Assembly (NCBI GenBank): GCA_017992055.1
Contig: JAGOPK010000017.1
Location: forward strand, 46,014-110,013
DNA from: Burkholderiaceae bacterium
GTDB taxonomy: Bacteria; Pseudomonadota; Gammaproteobacteria; Burkholderiales; Burkholderiaceae_C
Reading direction: 5' to 3'
Length of the DNA: 64,000 bases
Shown here: positions 12,747-22,498 of the stretch, in pieces
How the letters are laid out: each line of letters starts with the position of its first letter
Numbering within the stretch: position 1 is the first letter of the stretch
Program-made: the position numbers and the translations under genes
Notes under the pieces: model-generated
What the model was told of the DNA's origin: nothing
The model's database searches: none
Seen by the model: the letters and a program-made list of their open reading frames with translations, nothing else

Positions 12747-13454
12747 ATGACCGACAAGCATTTGTCCACCCAGTTCGACGCCGAGCTCAGCGCCGTTTCC
12801 ACCCGCGTGCTGGAGATGGGCGGCATGGTCGAGAGCCAGGTGGCCCAGGCCATTTATGCGCTGACGCATTTCAGCGGCGAAACCGCCAGTCAGGTGCTGG
12901 ACCAGGAACAGCGCGTCAACGCCATGGAAGTGGACATCGACCGCGAGCTGTCGTCCATCATTGCCCGGCGCCAACCCACGGCCCGCGATCTGCGCCTGCT
13001 GATCGCCGTCAGCAAGACCATCGGCAACCTCGAGCGCATCGGCGACGAGGCGGCGCGCATTGCACGCACCGTGCAGCGGCTGATCAACTCGGGCGTGTCC
13101 AGCCGCATGCGCCTGCCGGTGGCCGATCTGGCCTTCGAGAGCGAACTGGCCGGCAAGCAGCTGCGCAAGGCCCTCGACGCCTTTGCCCGCCTGGACACCA
13201 GTGCTGCGCTGGAGGTGCTCAAGCACGACGACCAGATCGACCAGGAGTTCGACGGCCTGATGCGCAAGCTGATCACCTACATGATGGAAGACCCGCGCAC
13301 CATCTCCTCGTCCATCGACCTGGTGTTCGTGGCCAAGGCCATCGAACGCGTGGGCGACCATGCCAAGAACCTGGCCGAGCAGATCATCTACGTGGTCAAG
13401 GGCACCGATGTGCGTCACAACCCGCTGGATGCAGTTGAAAACATGGTGCGCTGA
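12747..13454 (+). CDS. phoU: Phosphate signalling complex protein PhoU
   Basis: Cytoplasmic adaptor between the Pst transporter and the PhoR kinase that keeps the Pho regulon off when phosphate is plentiful. The 235-residue, wholly helical protein has two PhoU repeats with the metal-binding patterns ERIGDEAARIA (first half) and ERVGDHAKNLAEQIIYVVKG (second half), plus the N-terminal FDAELSAVSTRVLEMGGMVESQ. A gggag ribosome site lies just upstream. Its place between pstB and phoB is the normal one. Confidence 0.97.
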   Translation: MTDKHLSTQFDAELSAVSTRVLEMGGMVESQVAQAIYALTHFSGETASQVLDQEQRVNAMEVDIDRELSSIIARRQPTARDLRLLIAVSKTIGNLERIGDEAARIARTVQRLINSGVSSRMRLPVADLAFESELAGKQLRKALDAFARLDTSAALEVLKHDDQIDQEFDGLMRKLITYMMEDPRTISSSIDLVFVAKAIERVGDHAKNLAEQIIYVVKGTDVRHNPLDAVENMVR

Positions 13455-13490
13455 AGCCGCGCCGACAGTGAATCTGGAGGGAACCCAACC

Positions 13491-14198
13491 ATGAGCCGCA
13501 TCCTGGTGGTCGAAGACGAATCGGCGATCGCCGAACTCATCTCGATCAACCTGCGCCATGCCGGGCACGAGGTGACGATTGCCGCCACCGCCGAGCAGGC
13601 CCAGCGCGAGGTCGATGCCATGCTGCCCGATCTGGTGGTGCTGGACTGGATGCTGCCAGGCCAGTCGGGCATTGCCGTGGCGCGCCGTTGGCGCGGCGAC
13701 GAGCGCACCCGCTCGCTGCCCATCATCATGCTCACCGCCCGCAGCGAAGAGAGTGACAAGGTGGCCGGCCTGGACGCCGGCGCCGACGACTACCTCAGCA
13801 AGCCCTTCTCGACCAATGAGCTGATGGCGCGCATCCGCGCCGTGCTGCGCCGCAAGGCGCCGGAGACGCTGGACGAGCTGGTCGAGGTGGCCGGGCTCAA
13901 GCTCGACCCGGCCACGCGCCGCGTCAGCCATGGCGAGCGCGAGCTGAAGATGGGGCCGACCGAGTTCCGCCTGCTGCACTTCTTCATGACCCACCCCGAG
14001 CGGGTGCACAGCCGTGCCCAGCTGCTGGACCGGGTCTGGGGCGACCATGTGTTCATCGAGGAACGCACGGTGGACGTGCATGTCAAGCGCCTGCGCGAGG
14101 CGCTGACGCCGGCCGGCTGCGCGACCATGGTCGAGACCGTGCGTGGCGCCGGCTACCGGCTGACGCGCCAGGCGGTGGTGGCCACGCCGGCCGCCTGA
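13491..14198 (+). CDS. phoB: Phosphate regulon response regulator PhoB
   Basis: Two-component activator that binds Pho boxes, including the one ahead of pstS here. The 235-residue protein has a receiver domain (phosphate-accepting Asp52 in VVLDWMLPGQSG, acidic pocket Glu8/Asp9, switch Lys in YLSKPF) and a C-terminal OmpR-type winged helix with GPTEFRLLHFFMTHPERVHSRAQLLDRVWG and RTVDVHVKRLREAL. A tctggaggg ribosome site sits about 9 bases before the ATG. phoR follows after 29 bases. Confidence 0.97.
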   Translation: MSRILVVEDESAIAELISINLRHAGHEVTIAATAEQAQREVDAMLPDLVVLDWMLPGQSGIAVARRWRGDERTRSLPIIMLTARSEESDKVAGLDAGADDYLSKPFSTNELMARIRAVLRRKAPETLDELVEVAGLKLDPATRRVSHGERELKMGPTEFRLLHFFMTHPERVHSRAQLLDRVWGDHVFIEERTVDVHVKRLREALTPAGCATMVETVRGAGYRLTRQAVVATPAA

Positions 14199-14227
14199 CG
14201 CACGCTCGACCGGGGTTTGCGCAGACC

Positions 14228-15619
14228 GTGACCGATACCCGCACGCTGGGCTGGCTGCTGCCGCGCCTGCTGGTGGCCCTGGCCGCCGTGGGCCTGGGCG
14301 GCGCCGGCGGCCTGGCCCTGGGCAGTGCCCTGCATTCGCCGGCCCTGGGCGCGGCGGTGGGCGCGGCGCTGGCCGTGTCCCTGGTGGTGGTGCTGGACAC
14401 GGTGCGCGGCGCGCGCCTGCTGCGCTGGCTGCGCAGCGACTTCAGCACGCCGCCGCCGCGCGACGTGGGCCTGTGGTCCGAGCTGTCGTACCACGTCGAG
14501 CGCCAGCTGCGCGTGCGCGAGCAGGCCACCACCCAGCAGCGCCAGCGGCTGGACGACTTCCTGTCGGCCATCGAGGCCTCGCCGAATGGCGTGGTGCTGC
14601 TCGATGGCCAGGACCAGATCGCCTGGTGCAATGCCGCGGCCTCCGACCACCTGGGCCTGGATGCCCAGCGCGACCTGCGCCAGCCCATCACCAACCTGGT
14701 GCGGGCGCCGGCCTTCGTGGCCTATCTGCAGGCCGGCGACTGGAAGGACCCGGTGCTGCTGCCCGACATCGGCCGCGGCCTGACGCTGCAGCTGCTGGCG
14801 CGCGCCTATGGCAACGGCAGTGAGCGCCAATGCCTGCTGATCACCCAGGACATCACCGAGCGCCAGCGTGCCGACACCATGCGCCGCGACTTCGTGGCCA
14901 ATGTCTCGCACGAGATCCGCACGCCGCTCACCGTGCTGTCCGGCTTCGTCGAGACCATGCGCAGCCTGCCGCTGACCGAGCCTGAGCGCCAGCGTGTGCT
15001 GGTGCTGATGCAGCAGCAGACCGACCGCATGCAGACCCTGGTGGCCGACCTGCTGACCCTGGCCCAGCTGGAAGGCAGCCCGCGCCCGCCCACCGACCGC
15101 TGGCTGTCGCTGCCGGCCCTGGTCGAGCGCGCGGTGGCCGATGGCCGCAACCTGTCGGCCGGCCGGCACCAGATCGGCGTCACGCCGCCGCCGCCGGTGG
15201 AGCTGGCGGCGCAGGAGAGCGAGGTCTTCAGCGCCCTGGTCAACCTGGTCACCAATGCCGTGCGCTACACGCCGGACCAGGGCCGCATCGATCTGCAATG
15301 GCGTGCCCGCGCCGACGGCGGTGGCGAGATCGAGGTGCGCGACACCGGCATCGGCATCAAGCGCGAGCACCTGCCGCGGCTGACCGAGCGCTTCTACCGC
15401 GTGGACGGCAGCCGCTCGCGCGAGACCGGCGGCACCGGCCTGGGCCTGGCCATCGTCAAGCATGTGATGCAGCGCCACGGCGGCGCGCTGGAGGTCGACA
15501 GCGAGCCGGGCCGCGGCTCGCGCTTCCGCCTGGTGTGGCCGGCGGGCCGGGTGCGCCCGATGGCGCTGCCGGTGCCGGGCGCGCAGCGCAGCGATCAGGA
15601 AGCCGAGGCGCGGCGGTAG
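14228..15619 (+). CDS. phoR: Phosphate regulon sensor histidine kinase PhoR
   Basis: Membrane histidine kinase that phosphorylates PhoB. In its 463 residues it shows two N-terminal membrane helices (about 8-32 and 38-57), a PAS domain (~105-210, with the PhoR-like ASPNGVVLLD), the H-box SHEIRTPLTVL with phospho-acceptor His228, N-box NLVTNAVRYTP, G1 DTGIGI and G2 GGTGLGLAIVKHV. The start is GTG. The last 25 bases overlap the 3' end of the convergent glycosyltransferase-like gene. The ppk gene that often follows phoR in relatives is absent here. Confidence 0.95.
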   Translation: MTDTRTLGWLLPRLLVALAAVGLGGAGGLALGSALHSPALGAAVGAALAVSLVVVLDTVRGARLLRWLRSDFSTPPPRDVGLWSELSYHVERQLRVREQATTQQRQRLDDFLSAIEASPNGVVLLDGQDQIAWCNAAASDHLGLDAQRDLRQPITNLVRAPAFVAYLQAGDWKDPVLLPDIGRGLTLQLLARAYGNGSERQCLLITQDITERQRADTMRRDFVANVSHEIRTPLTVLSGFVETMRSLPLTEPERQRVLVLMQQQTDRMQTLVADLLTLAQLEGSPRPPTDRWLSLPALVERAVADGRNLSAGRHQIGVTPPPPVELAAQESEVFSALVNLVTNAVRYTPDQGRIDLQWRARADGGGEIEVRDTGIGIKREHLPRLTERFYRVDGSRSRETGGTGLGLAIVKHVMQRHGGALEVDSEPGRGSRFRLVWPAGRVRPMALPVPGAQRSDQEAEARR

Positions 15620-17265
15620 ACCAGGGTCCAGTCCTGGCGGTCGGTGGGCCGGCGCTCGCGCGCCACCTCGATCCAGCCGGCCGGCGCCTGGGCGGTGGGT
15701 GATGCGCCGCGCAGGCCCAGCAGCAGCACCGGGCAGTCGGCACCGGCCGCGGCATCGGCGGCGGCGCGCACCGTCCAGCGGCCGTGGAACTCCAGCGCCG
15801 CCACCAGCGACGGCGCAGCGCCGGGCGCGGCGATGCAGGCCGCGCCGGCCGGCACATGGCGGGCCAGGCGCTGCACCAGCGGCCGGTTGCTGCGGCCATA
15901 GTCCAGCAGCGGCAGCCACAGCGTCATCAGCAGCAGCCAGCACAGGGCCACGCCGCCGGCCGGCAGCACCAGGCTCTTCCACAGCGCGGCACGCTGGCGT
16001 CCGGTGCGCCAGCGCACCAGGGCCAGCCAGGCGGCGCTGCCGGCGGCGGCCAGCAGCAGCAGCGGCAGCGAGCCCTGGGCCACGAAGCCCGGCGCCAGGC
16101 GGGCGATGTTGGCTGCCGGCTTGGCCGGCACGCCGGTCTGCATGGCCAGGTAGACGACCCAGACCACCAGCGCCGCCAGCGTGAAGAAGAACACCGAGAA
16201 CCAGTCCACCGCGGCGCTGGTGCTGCGCTGCAAGGTGGGCAACGCAAACGCCGCCAGCACCGCCAGGCCGGGCAGGCCCAGCATCAGCGCGCGGTCCGAG
16301 CCGCCCATCACCACGCTGGCGGCGAGGGCCACGCCGAACACCAGGCCCGGCAGGGCCAGGTGGCGCTGGACCAGGTGGCGCCGCCACTGCCACAGCGTCC
16401 ACAGCGCCAGCGGCCAGGCCGGCCACAGAAACCACAGCCACAGCTTGCTCAGCTGCAGCGGCGCCGGCACGGCCGCCGCGCGCCAGGCCCAGCTGTGCAC
16501 CGGCCAGGCGGCCAGCGCGGCCAGGGCCGTGGCCGCGGCCAGCCAGGGCGCCAGCGCGCGCAGGCCACCATGGCGGCCGGCCAGGCTCAGGCCCAGCGCC
16601 GCGGCGCCCAGCACCAGGGCCACCGTCGGTGCACCACAGGCGGCCAGCACCGGCAGCAGCAGCAGCACGCCGACCCGGCCGCGCCGGCCGCCGGCGGCCA
16701 GGCTCCACAGCCAGCCCGCCACCACCGCCAGCTGGGCCAGCTCGGGCGTGGTCTCGTGGCCCAGCTGCAGCAGGCCCAGCGTGGCCATCAGCGCCAGCAG
16801 CGCGGCATCGGCCATGGCCCGTGCATAGTCCAGCGGATCGGCCTCGCCGCCGAAGGCGAACGGCAGCGGCTGGGCCGCCTCGTCGCGCGCCAGGTGGAAG
16901 GTGGCATACCAGGTGCCGGCCAGGGTCAGGGCCAGCAGCAGCGCAAACGGCAGGCGCGCGGCCAGCGCCGGATCGATCCAGCCCTGGCCCAGCAGGATGG
17001 CGGCGGCGCCCAGCCAGTGCGGCAGCAGCGCGGCATCGCTGGCCACGCCGCCCAGCATCGGCTGCAGCCAGGGCGAGCGGCCTTCGGCCATGGCCAGCAT
17101 CAGGCCGAAGGCATTCAGGTCGGCGCCGCGCCAGGGATCGCGGCCGAACAGCCCCGGCAGCAGATAGACGGCGCAGAACAGCCACAGCGCCAGCCGTGGC
17201 AGCCGCTGGGCGGCCTCGCGGGTGACCAGGGCAGGGCGGGGCAGGGGCGGGACGGCGGCAGTCAC
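15595..17265 (-). CDS. Integral-membrane glycosyltransferase-like protein (GT-C/ArnT-PMT type)
   Basis: A 556-residue protein with about ten or more membrane helices up to residue ~430, then a ~115-residue soluble C-terminal part. Near the first helix GRDPWRGADLNAFGLMLAM resembles the first extracytoplasmic loop of GT-C enzymes such as ArnT and PMT, where an Asp is catalytic (here Asp in RDPW or GAD). GT-C enzymes use polyprenyl-phosphate sugars to glycosylate lipid A, proteins or lipids; the substrate here is unknown. The start is GTG with no clear ribosome site. It overlaps the convergent phoR by 25 bases, and a terminator separates it from the upstream rpmE2. Confidence 0.65.
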   Translation of the reverse strand: MTAAVPPLPRPALVTREAAQRLPRLALWLFCAVYLLPGLFGRDPWRGADLNAFGLMLAMAEGRSPWLQPMLGGVASDAALLPHWLGAAAILLGQGWIDPALAARLPFALLLALTLAGTWYATFHLARDEAAQPLPFAFGGEADPLDYARAMADAALLALMATLGLLQLGHETTPELAQLAVVAGWLWSLAAGGRRGRVGVLLLLPVLAACGAPTVALVLGAAALGLSLAGRHGGLRALAPWLAAATALAALAAWPVHSWAWRAAAVPAPLQLSKLWLWFLWPAWPLALWTLWQWRRHLVQRHLALPGLVFGVALAASVVMGGSDRALMLGLPGLAVLAAFALPTLQRSTSAAVDWFSVFFFTLAALVVWVVYLAMQTGVPAKPAANIARLAPGFVAQGSLPLLLLAAAGSAAWLALVRWRTGRQRAALWKSLVLPAGGVALCWLLLMTLWLPLLDYGRSNRPLVQRLARHVPAGAACIAAPGAAPSLVAALEFHGRWTVRAAADAAAGADCPVLLLGLRGASPTAQAPAGWIEVARERRPTDRQDWTLVYRRASAS

Positions 17266-17315
17266 TTCGGCATCATGCCCCAGCGCCGCAGGCGCCCAGG
17301 CAGAAACGCGGGCAT

Positions 17316-17341
17316 GAAAAAAGGCAGCACCAGGCTGCCTT
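17316..17341 (-). terminator. Rho-independent terminator after rpmE2
   Basis: Read on the reverse strand, the perfect 8-bp stem aaggcagc / gctgcctt (17341-17334 with 17328-17321, five-base loop) is followed by a T-run (plus-strand A-run 17316-17322). It separates rpmE2 from the glycosyltransferase-like gene. Confidence 0.85.
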
Positions 17342-17398
17342 GATCGGGTGCGGCGACCACCGGCGGTGGTCGCACACGGTTCGCGCTCAGGCCGGGAT

Positions 17399-17665
17399 TC
17401 AGGCCTTCTTGGCGATGCCCACGCGGGCGAACTTGTTGCGGAACTTCTCGACGCGGCCGCCCAGCGTGTCCACGCTCTTTTGCGTGCCGGTGTAGAACGG
17501 ATGCGTTTCGCTGGTGGTTTCCAGCTTCACCAGCGGCAGCTCGCGGCCGTCGTCCAGCTTGGTGGTTTCCTTGCTCTGCACCACCGAGCGGGTGACGAAC
17601 TTGAAGCCGTTGGTCAGGTCCACGAAGCAGACTTCGCGGTAGTTGGGGTGGATGCCTTCTTTCAT
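17399..17665 (-). CDS. rpmE2: 50S ribosomal protein L31 type B
   Basis: An 88-residue ribosomal protein. The conserved blocks [49 protein letters not shown] identify L31. It lacks the CxxC pair of the zinc-binding type, so it is type B, the form that in other bacteria replaces zinc-loaded L31 when zinc is scarce. The ATG giving [11 protein letters not shown] was chosen; an upstream in-frame codon would add 11 unconserved residues. It lies just downstream of rho on the same strand, with its own -10 element and terminator. Confidence 0.93.
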   Translation of the reverse strand: MKEGIHPNYREVCFVDLTNGFKFVTRSVVQSKETTKLDDGRELPLVKLETTSETHPFYTGTQKSVDTLGGRVEKFRNKFARVGIAKKA

Positions 17666-17740
17666 GGGGAAACCCTTAGCTGTGTCGTCGGCAGCCACGC
17701 AGCACCCTGCTGCGCACTTGCCCTGGGCGGAAAACCGGCG

Positions 17741-17746
17741 ATTATA
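17741..17746 (-). promoter_or_regulatory. Probable -10 of the rpmE2 promoter
   Basis: A perfect TATAAT on the reverse strand lies between rho and rpmE2. The best -35-like hexamer, TTGCCG, is 19 bases upstream, a long spacer, so the call rests on the -10. The resulting leader would be about 70 bases. Confidence 0.45.
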
Positions 17747-17771
17747 GCCTGGACGATAGGGCCGTCGGCAA

Positions 17772-19037
17772 TCAGCCGCCGCGGCGCATCATGTCGAAGA
17801 AGTCCAGATTGCTCTTGCTGGCCTTCATCTTGTCGAGCACGAACTCCATCGCCTCGATCTCGTCCATGTTGTAGAGCAGCTTGCGCAGGATCCAGGTCTT
17901 CTGCAGGATCTCGGGCTTGAGCAGCAGCTCTTCGCGCCGCGTGCCGCTCTTGTTGATCTGGATCGACGGGTAGACGCGCTTCTCGGCCATGCGGCGATCC
18001 AGGTGGATCTCGCAGTTGCCGGTGCCCTTGAATTCCTCGTAGATGACCTCGTCCATCTTCGAGCCGGTGTCGATCAGCGCGGTGCCGATGATGGTCAGCG
18101 AGCCGCCTTCCTCGACATTGCGCGCGGCACCGAAGAAGCGCTTGGGCCGCTGCAGCGCATTGGCATCCACACCGCCGGTCAGCACCTTGCCGCTGGAGGG
18201 CAGCACGTTGTTGTAGGCGCGGGCCAGGCGGGTGATCGAGTCCAGCAGGATGACCACGTCCTTGCCCAGTTCGACCAGGCGCTTGGCGCGCTCGATCACC
18301 ATCTCGGCCACCTGCACATGGCGGGCGGCGGGCTCGTCGAAGGTGGACGAGATGACCTCGCCGCGCACGGTGCGCAGCATCTCGGTCACTTCTTCCGGCC
18401 GCTCGTCGACCAGCAGCACGATCAGGTGGATCTCGGGATGGTTGGCCACCAGCGCATGGGCGATGTGCTTCATCATCACCGTCTTGCCGGTCTTGGGCTG
18501 TGCCACCAGCAGCGCGCGCTGGCCCTTGCCGATGGGCGCGATCAGGTCGACGATGCGGCCGGTGATGTTCTCCTCGCCCTTGAGGTTGTCACGCTCGAGC
18601 TTGAACGCTTCCTTGGGGAACAAGGGCGTCAGGTTCTCGAACATGATCTTGTGCTTGTTCTCCTCGGGCGTCAGGCCGTTCACGCGGTCGACCTTGACCA
18701 GCGCGAAATAGCGCTCGCCGTCCTTGGGAACACGCACCTCACCCTCGATCAGGTCGCCGGTGTGCAGGTTGAAGCGGCGCACCTGGCTGGGCGACAGGTA
18801 GATGTCGTCGGTCGACGCCATGTAGCTGGAGTCGATGGAGCGCAGAAAGCCGAAGCCGTCGGGCAGCACCTCGAGCACGCCATCGCCGAAGACCTGCTCG
18901 CCGGCCTTGGCGCGCTTCTTCATGATGGCGAACATCAGCTCCTGCTTGCGCAGGCGGGCGACGTTGTCGATCTCCAGCGCCTCGCCCATCTTGATGAGTT
19001 CGGAGACGTGGAGCGCCTTCAGTTCTGACAGATGCAT
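17772..19037 (-). CDS. rho: Transcription termination factor Rho
   Basis: Hexameric RNA helicase that ends transcription at C-rich unstructured RNA. The 421-residue protein (E. coli 419) starts [19 protein letters not shown], then has the RNA-binding CSD region GFGFLRS and [16 protein letters not shown], Walker [10 protein letters not shown], Walker [18 protein letters not shown], and the R/Q loops including [34 protein letters not shown]. The start was chosen to match family N-termini; an in-frame start 39 bases upstream is unlikely. The 213-base leader between trxA and rho fits a long untranslated leader such as the one used for Rho autoregulation in E. coli. Confidence 0.97.
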   Translation of the reverse strand: MHLSELKALHVSELIKMGEALEIDNVARLRKQELMFAIMKKRAKAGEQVFGDGVLEVLPDGFGFLRSIDSSYMASTDDIYLSPSQVRRFNLHTGDLIEGEVRVPKDGERYFALVKVDRVNGLTPEENKHKIMFENLTPLFPKEAFKLERDNLKGEENITGRIVDLIAPIGKGQRALLVAQPKTGKTVMMKHIAHALVANHPEIHLIVLLVDERPEEVTEMLRTVRGEVISSTFDEPAARHVQVAEMVIERAKRLVELGKDVVILLDSITRLARAYNNVLPSSGKVLTGGVDANALQRPKRFFGAARNVEEGGSLTIIGTALIDTGSKMDEVIYEEFKGTGNCEIHLDRRMAEKRVYPSIQINKSGTRREELLLKPEILQKTWILRKLLYNMDEIEAMEFVLDKMKASKSNLDFFDMMRRGG

Positions 19038-19249
19038 CGGGACATCACCCTGAGGTGGAGGTGGCCTGGGCCACAAGGCATGCGGCTCCGCCCGCCAGGG
19101 GCGGGACGGGCAGCGGGAAACCGTGGGGAGGAGGCCGAAACCGCGCCGTCTGGAACCCGGGTTGAACCCGGATGGCGGGGTGGCTGGAAGCCTGGTGGCG
19201 CCGGTCGCATCGCTTGTGGCGATGCGCGGTTGCGGCGCGATGGCTGCAG

Positions 19250-19255
19250 ATTATA
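19250..19255 (-). promoter_or_regulatory. Probable -10 of the rho promoter
   Basis: A perfect reverse-strand TATAAT overlaps the trxA stop codon. No good -35 is present at 17 bases. A start here would give rho a leader of about 200 bases containing the hairpin cgcatcgc/gcgatgcg (19206-19226) and the palindrome ccgggttgaacccgg, features compatible with attenuation. Confidence 0.4.
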
Positions 19256-19580
19256 GGTGCGGCGCGAGGAAGGCGGCCAGCTGCGACTTCGACAGCGCGC
19301 CCACCTTGGTGGCGGCCAGCTGGCCGTCCTTGAACAGCATCAGCGTCGGGATGCCGCGGATGCCGAACTTGGCCGGCACTTCGCGGTTCTCGTCGACATT
19401 GAGCTTGGCGATCTGCAGGCGCTCGCCGTATTCCTGCGCCACCTCGTCGAGGATGGGCGCAATCATCTTGCACGGGCCGCACCATTCGGCCCAGTAGTCC
19501 ACCAGCACCGGGGTGGCGGACTTCAGCACATCGGACTCGAAGGTCGCGTCGGTGGTCTTCTTGATCAGGTCACTGCTCAT
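19251..19580 (-). CDS. trxA: Thioredoxin 1
   Basis: Small cytoplasmic disulfide reductase. The 109-residue protein has active site [17 protein letters not shown], the cis-proline loop [13 protein letters not shown] and the usual ending [12 protein letters not shown]. The ATG was chosen because aggaacc precedes it and the product starts [11 protein letters not shown]; longer in-frame starts run through the divergent promoter region. A perfect hairpin (aggcgag/ctcgcct, 19610-19626) lies in the presumed leader. rho follows downstream, the usual trxA-rho arrangement. Confidence 0.96.
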   Translation of the reverse strand: MSSDLIKKTTDATFESDVLKSATPVLVDYWAEWCGPCKMIAPILDEVAQEYGERLQIAKLNVDENREVPAKFGIRGIPTLMLFKDGQLAATKVGALSKSQLAAFLAPHL

Positions 19581-19640
19581 CGGGGTTCCTCGGCTCTCCT
19601 TGGCTCCTAAGGCGAGCCCCTCGCCTGCGGAAAATGAGTG

Positions 19641-19651
19641 CACAAATTGTG
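19641..19651. promoter_or_regulatory. Palindrome in the trxA / nuclease divergent region
   Basis: CACAAATTGTG is an 11-base perfect palindrome about 60 bases from the trxA start and 82 from the divergent nuclease start. It could be an operator, but no regulator is identified. Confidence 0.25.
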
Positions 19652-19732
19652 GCACAACCGCCATCGCGGCGTGTCCACCCGGCTTGGGCGACACTCGCGC
19701 CCCCGCCATCACCAGGGTCATCCAGGCCGCCG

Positions 19733-22498
19733 ATGTCCGACGCCGCCCCCGCCAGCCCGTCTTCGCCCGCCTCCGGCATCCACCGCCTGGCCCTGCCCGG
19801 CACGCTGACGCCGGCGGCGCTGTGGCCCTGGCTGGCCGGGCAGGTGTGGGCCTGGCTGGCGCAGCAGGGCGCGGCGCTGCGCGACACCGTGCTGGTGCTG
19901 CCCTTCCTGGAACTGCTGCCGCCGGCGCGTCAGGCCTTTGCCGAGGCCGGCACGGCGGGGGCGGCCGCCTGGCAGCCGCGCATCGAGACCCTGCGCACCC
20001 TGGCGGCCTCGCTGGGGCCGTGGCCGGGCACGGCCCAGGCCGAGGATGGCCAGCCCTGCGGCGATGCGCCGCTGGACCGCCTGGTGGCCGCCGAGCTGCT
20101 GCGTCGCCAGGCCGGCCTGGGCGGCTGGCAGCGGCGCGATCCGCTGGCCTTCGATGCCGCCGTGGCCGAGGTGGTGGAGGCCGCCACCGCGCTGCTGCGT
20201 GGCGCCGCGGCGCGGCCGCCCGGCGAGCGCGAGGCCTGGTGGCAGCAGGCCCGCGAGGCCCTGGGCGCGGCCCAGGCCGGCTCGGCCATGGCCGGCCTGC
20301 TGGCGCGGGTGGCGCTGGAATGGGCGGCGCTGGCCGCGCCGCCGGCCAGCGACCGGCTGTGGCGCCTGCGCCCCGCGGCCTGGGTGCTGCTGAGTGCCGG
20401 CGAGGAGGACCCGCTGGCCACGGCCTTGCTGCAGGCGGCGGCGCAGCAGGGCGTGCCGGCCCTGCATCTGCTGGCCGATGCCCAGACCGCGGCGACGGCG
20501 CTGTTCGATCTGGAGCTGCCGGCCGCGGCCCACAACCCGCGTGCCCAGGTCTGCGACGACGCCGAGGCCGAGGCCCTGGCCGCCGCTGGCGCGGTGATCC
20601 AGGCCGTGGCCCGGGGTCGCACGCCGGTGGCCCTGGTGGCGGAGGACCGGCTGCTGGTGCGGCGCATCCGCGCCCTGCTGGACCGCCGCGGCCTGGCCAT
20701 CAGCGACGAATCCGGCTGGACCCTGGACACCACGCGGGCGGGCGCCGCGCTGATGAGCCTGCTGCGCGCCGCCCATGCCTCGGCCGGCCGCGACGCCTGG
20801 CTGGACTGGCTGAAGAACGACTCGCTGGAGCGCGACCAGAGCTGGATCGCCGCGCTGGAGCGGCGCTGGCGGCGCGGTGGCTCGGCCGATGCCGGCGCCG
20901 ATGCCGAGGGCCCGGACTGGATCGAGCAGCGCTGGCAGGAGCGCCGCGCCACGCTGCAGGCCCTGGCCCAGGAGCCGCGGCGCCCGTTGGCCGGCTGGCT
21001 GGCCCTGCTGCGCGAGTGGCTGCTGGCCGGCCCGCGTGCCGGCCGCTGGAGCGGCGACGAGGACGGCCGCGCCGTGTGGCAGGCGCTGCGCCTGGAGGCG
21101 GCGTCGGCGCGCGCCGATGTCGACGGCCTGTCGCTGTCGCTGGACGACTTCACGCGCTGGGCCGATGCCCTGCTGGGCGAGGCCAGCGTGCGTCCTTCGG
21201 CCGGGGCCGCGGCCCCGCCGCAGGTGGTGATCACGCCGCTGGCGCGGGCCATGCTGCGGCCCTTTGGCGCGGTGGTGCTGCCGGGGGCCGACGAGCGCCG
21301 GCTCGGCCCGCCCCAGCCCGGCCCCGGCCTGCTCGGCGAGGCCGTGCTACGCCGCCTGGGCCTGCCCGATGCCCAGGCGCGCGGCGAGCGCCAGGCGCGC
21401 TGCTTTGTGCAGCTGCTGCGCCATCCCGAGCTGCTGCTGCTGCGCCGCCACGCCGACGGCGACGAGCCGCTGGCGCCGTCGCCCTGGTGGTCGCGCCTGG
21501 TGCTGGCGCGTCGCCGCCGGGGCCTGCCGCCGATGCCGGCGCCCGACGACGGCGCGCCGCCGCCGCTGCGCCTGCAGCCCACGCCGGTGCTGCCGCCGCG
21601 GGCGCTGGCCGTGGGCGCGCTGCCGCCGGCGCTCAGCGCCAGCGCGCTGGCCGCGCTGCGCGCCTGCCCTTACCGCTTCCATGCCCGCCATGTGCTGCGC
21701 CTGGCCGAGCCGCAGGAGCTGGAGGCCGATCCCGGCAAGCGCGACTGGGGCACCCTGCTGCACCGCGCGCTGCAGCTGTGGCAGGACGAGCGCCGCGACG
21801 GCGGCGCCGCGGCCGACGAGGCCCAGGCCCAGGCGCGCCTGGTGGCGCTGGCCGAGGCGGCGGCGGCCGAGGCCGGCGTGGATGCGGCGGCGCTGCTGCC
21901 GTTTCGCGCCGGTCTGGACGGCTTTGCCAGCCGCTATCTGGCCTGGCAGCGCGAGCGCGAGGCCGCCGGCTGGCGCTACCGCGCCGGCGAGGTCGAGCAC
22001 GATGCGCCGCATCCGGCGCTGCAGGAGCTGAAGCCGGCGGCGCCGCGGCTGCGTGGCCGCATCGACCGCATCGATGCCCGGCACGGCGGCGACGGCCTGC
22101 AGGTGCAACTGCTGGACTACAAGACCGGCCCGCTGCCATCGCTGAAGATCCAGGCCCGCGCCGGCGTCGAGGACACCCAGCTGGCCTTCTACGCCGCCCA
22201 GGCCCTGGGTGGCGCGGTGCCGGATCTGGATGCGGCGGCGGTGACCGGCTGGTCGGCGGCCTATGTGGCGCTGGACGACCGCGAAGCCATCGTCGGCGTG
22301 CCGCACGAGGACGTGCTGGACAGTGCCCGGCAGCTGCTGGACGACCTGGCCCGCGACTGGCCACGCCTGGCCGCCGGCGAGCCGCTGCGTGCGCTGGGCG
22401 AAGGCGAGACCTGCGCCTGGTGCGAGGTGCGCGGCCTGTGCCGGCGCGACCACTGGGCGCAGGCCGAGGTGCCGGGCGCGCCGGAGGGCGGCGCATGA
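19733..22498 (+). CDS. AddB-like PD-(D/E)XK nuclease with iron-sulfur cysteines (inactive helicase-type)
   Basis: Probable nuclease subunit of a two-subunit helicase-nuclease acting on double-strand DNA ends. The 921-residue protein has a degenerate helicase-like N-terminal region without a Walker A motif and a C-terminal RecB-type nuclease: [11 protein letters not shown] (His), [17 protein letters not shown] (Asp795, Lys797) and [10 protein letters not shown]. Cys645 before the nuclease plus Cys894, Cys897 and Cys903 after it (C-x2-C-x5-C) reproduce the AddB 4Fe-4S pattern. The start ATG was chosen at MSDAAPASP; an earlier in-frame ATG 99 bases upstream is less likely. The stop overlaps the AddA-like start (ATGA). 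Confidence 0.82.
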   Translation: MSDAAPASPSSPASGIHRLALPGTLTPAALWPWLAGQVWAWLAQQGAALRDTVLVLPFLELLPPARQAFAEAGTAGAAAWQPRIETLRTLAASLGPWPGTAQAEDGQPCGDAPLDRLVAAELLRRQAGLGGWQRRDPLAFDAAVAEVVEAATALLRGAAARPPGEREAWWQQAREALGAAQAGSAMAGLLARVALEWAALAAPPASDRLWRLRPAAWVLLSAGEEDPLATALLQAAAQQGVPALHLLADAQTAATALFDLELPAAAHNPRAQVCDDAEAEALAAAGAVIQAVARGRTPVALVAEDRLLVRRIRALLDRRGLAISDESGWTLDTTRAGAALMSLLRAAHASAGRDAWLDWLKNDSLERDQSWIAALERRWRRGGSADAGADAEGPDWIEQRWQERRATLQALAQEPRRPLAGWLALLREWLLAGPRAGRWSGDEDGRAVWQALRLEAASARADVDGLSLSLDDFTRWADALLGEASVRPSAGAAAPPQVVITPLARAMLRPFGAVVLPGADERRLGPPQPGPGLLGEAVLRRLGLPDAQARGERQARCFVQLLRHPELLLLRRHADGDEPLAPSPWWSRLVLARRRRGLPPMPAPDDGAPPPLRLQPTPVLPPRALAVGALPPALSASALAALRACPYRFHARHVLRLAEPQELEADPGKRDWGTLLHRALQLWQDERRDGGAAADEAQAQARLVALAEAAAAEAGVDAAALLPFRAGLDGFASRYLAWQREREAAGWRYRAGEVEHDAPHPALQELKPAAPRLRGRIDRIDARHGGDGLQVQLLDYKTGPLPSLKIQARAGVEDTQLAFYAAQALGGAVPDLDAAAVTGWSAAYVALDDREAIVGVPHEDVLDSARQLLDDLARDWPRLAAGEPLRALGEGETCAWCEVRGLCRRDHWAQAEVPGAPEGGA

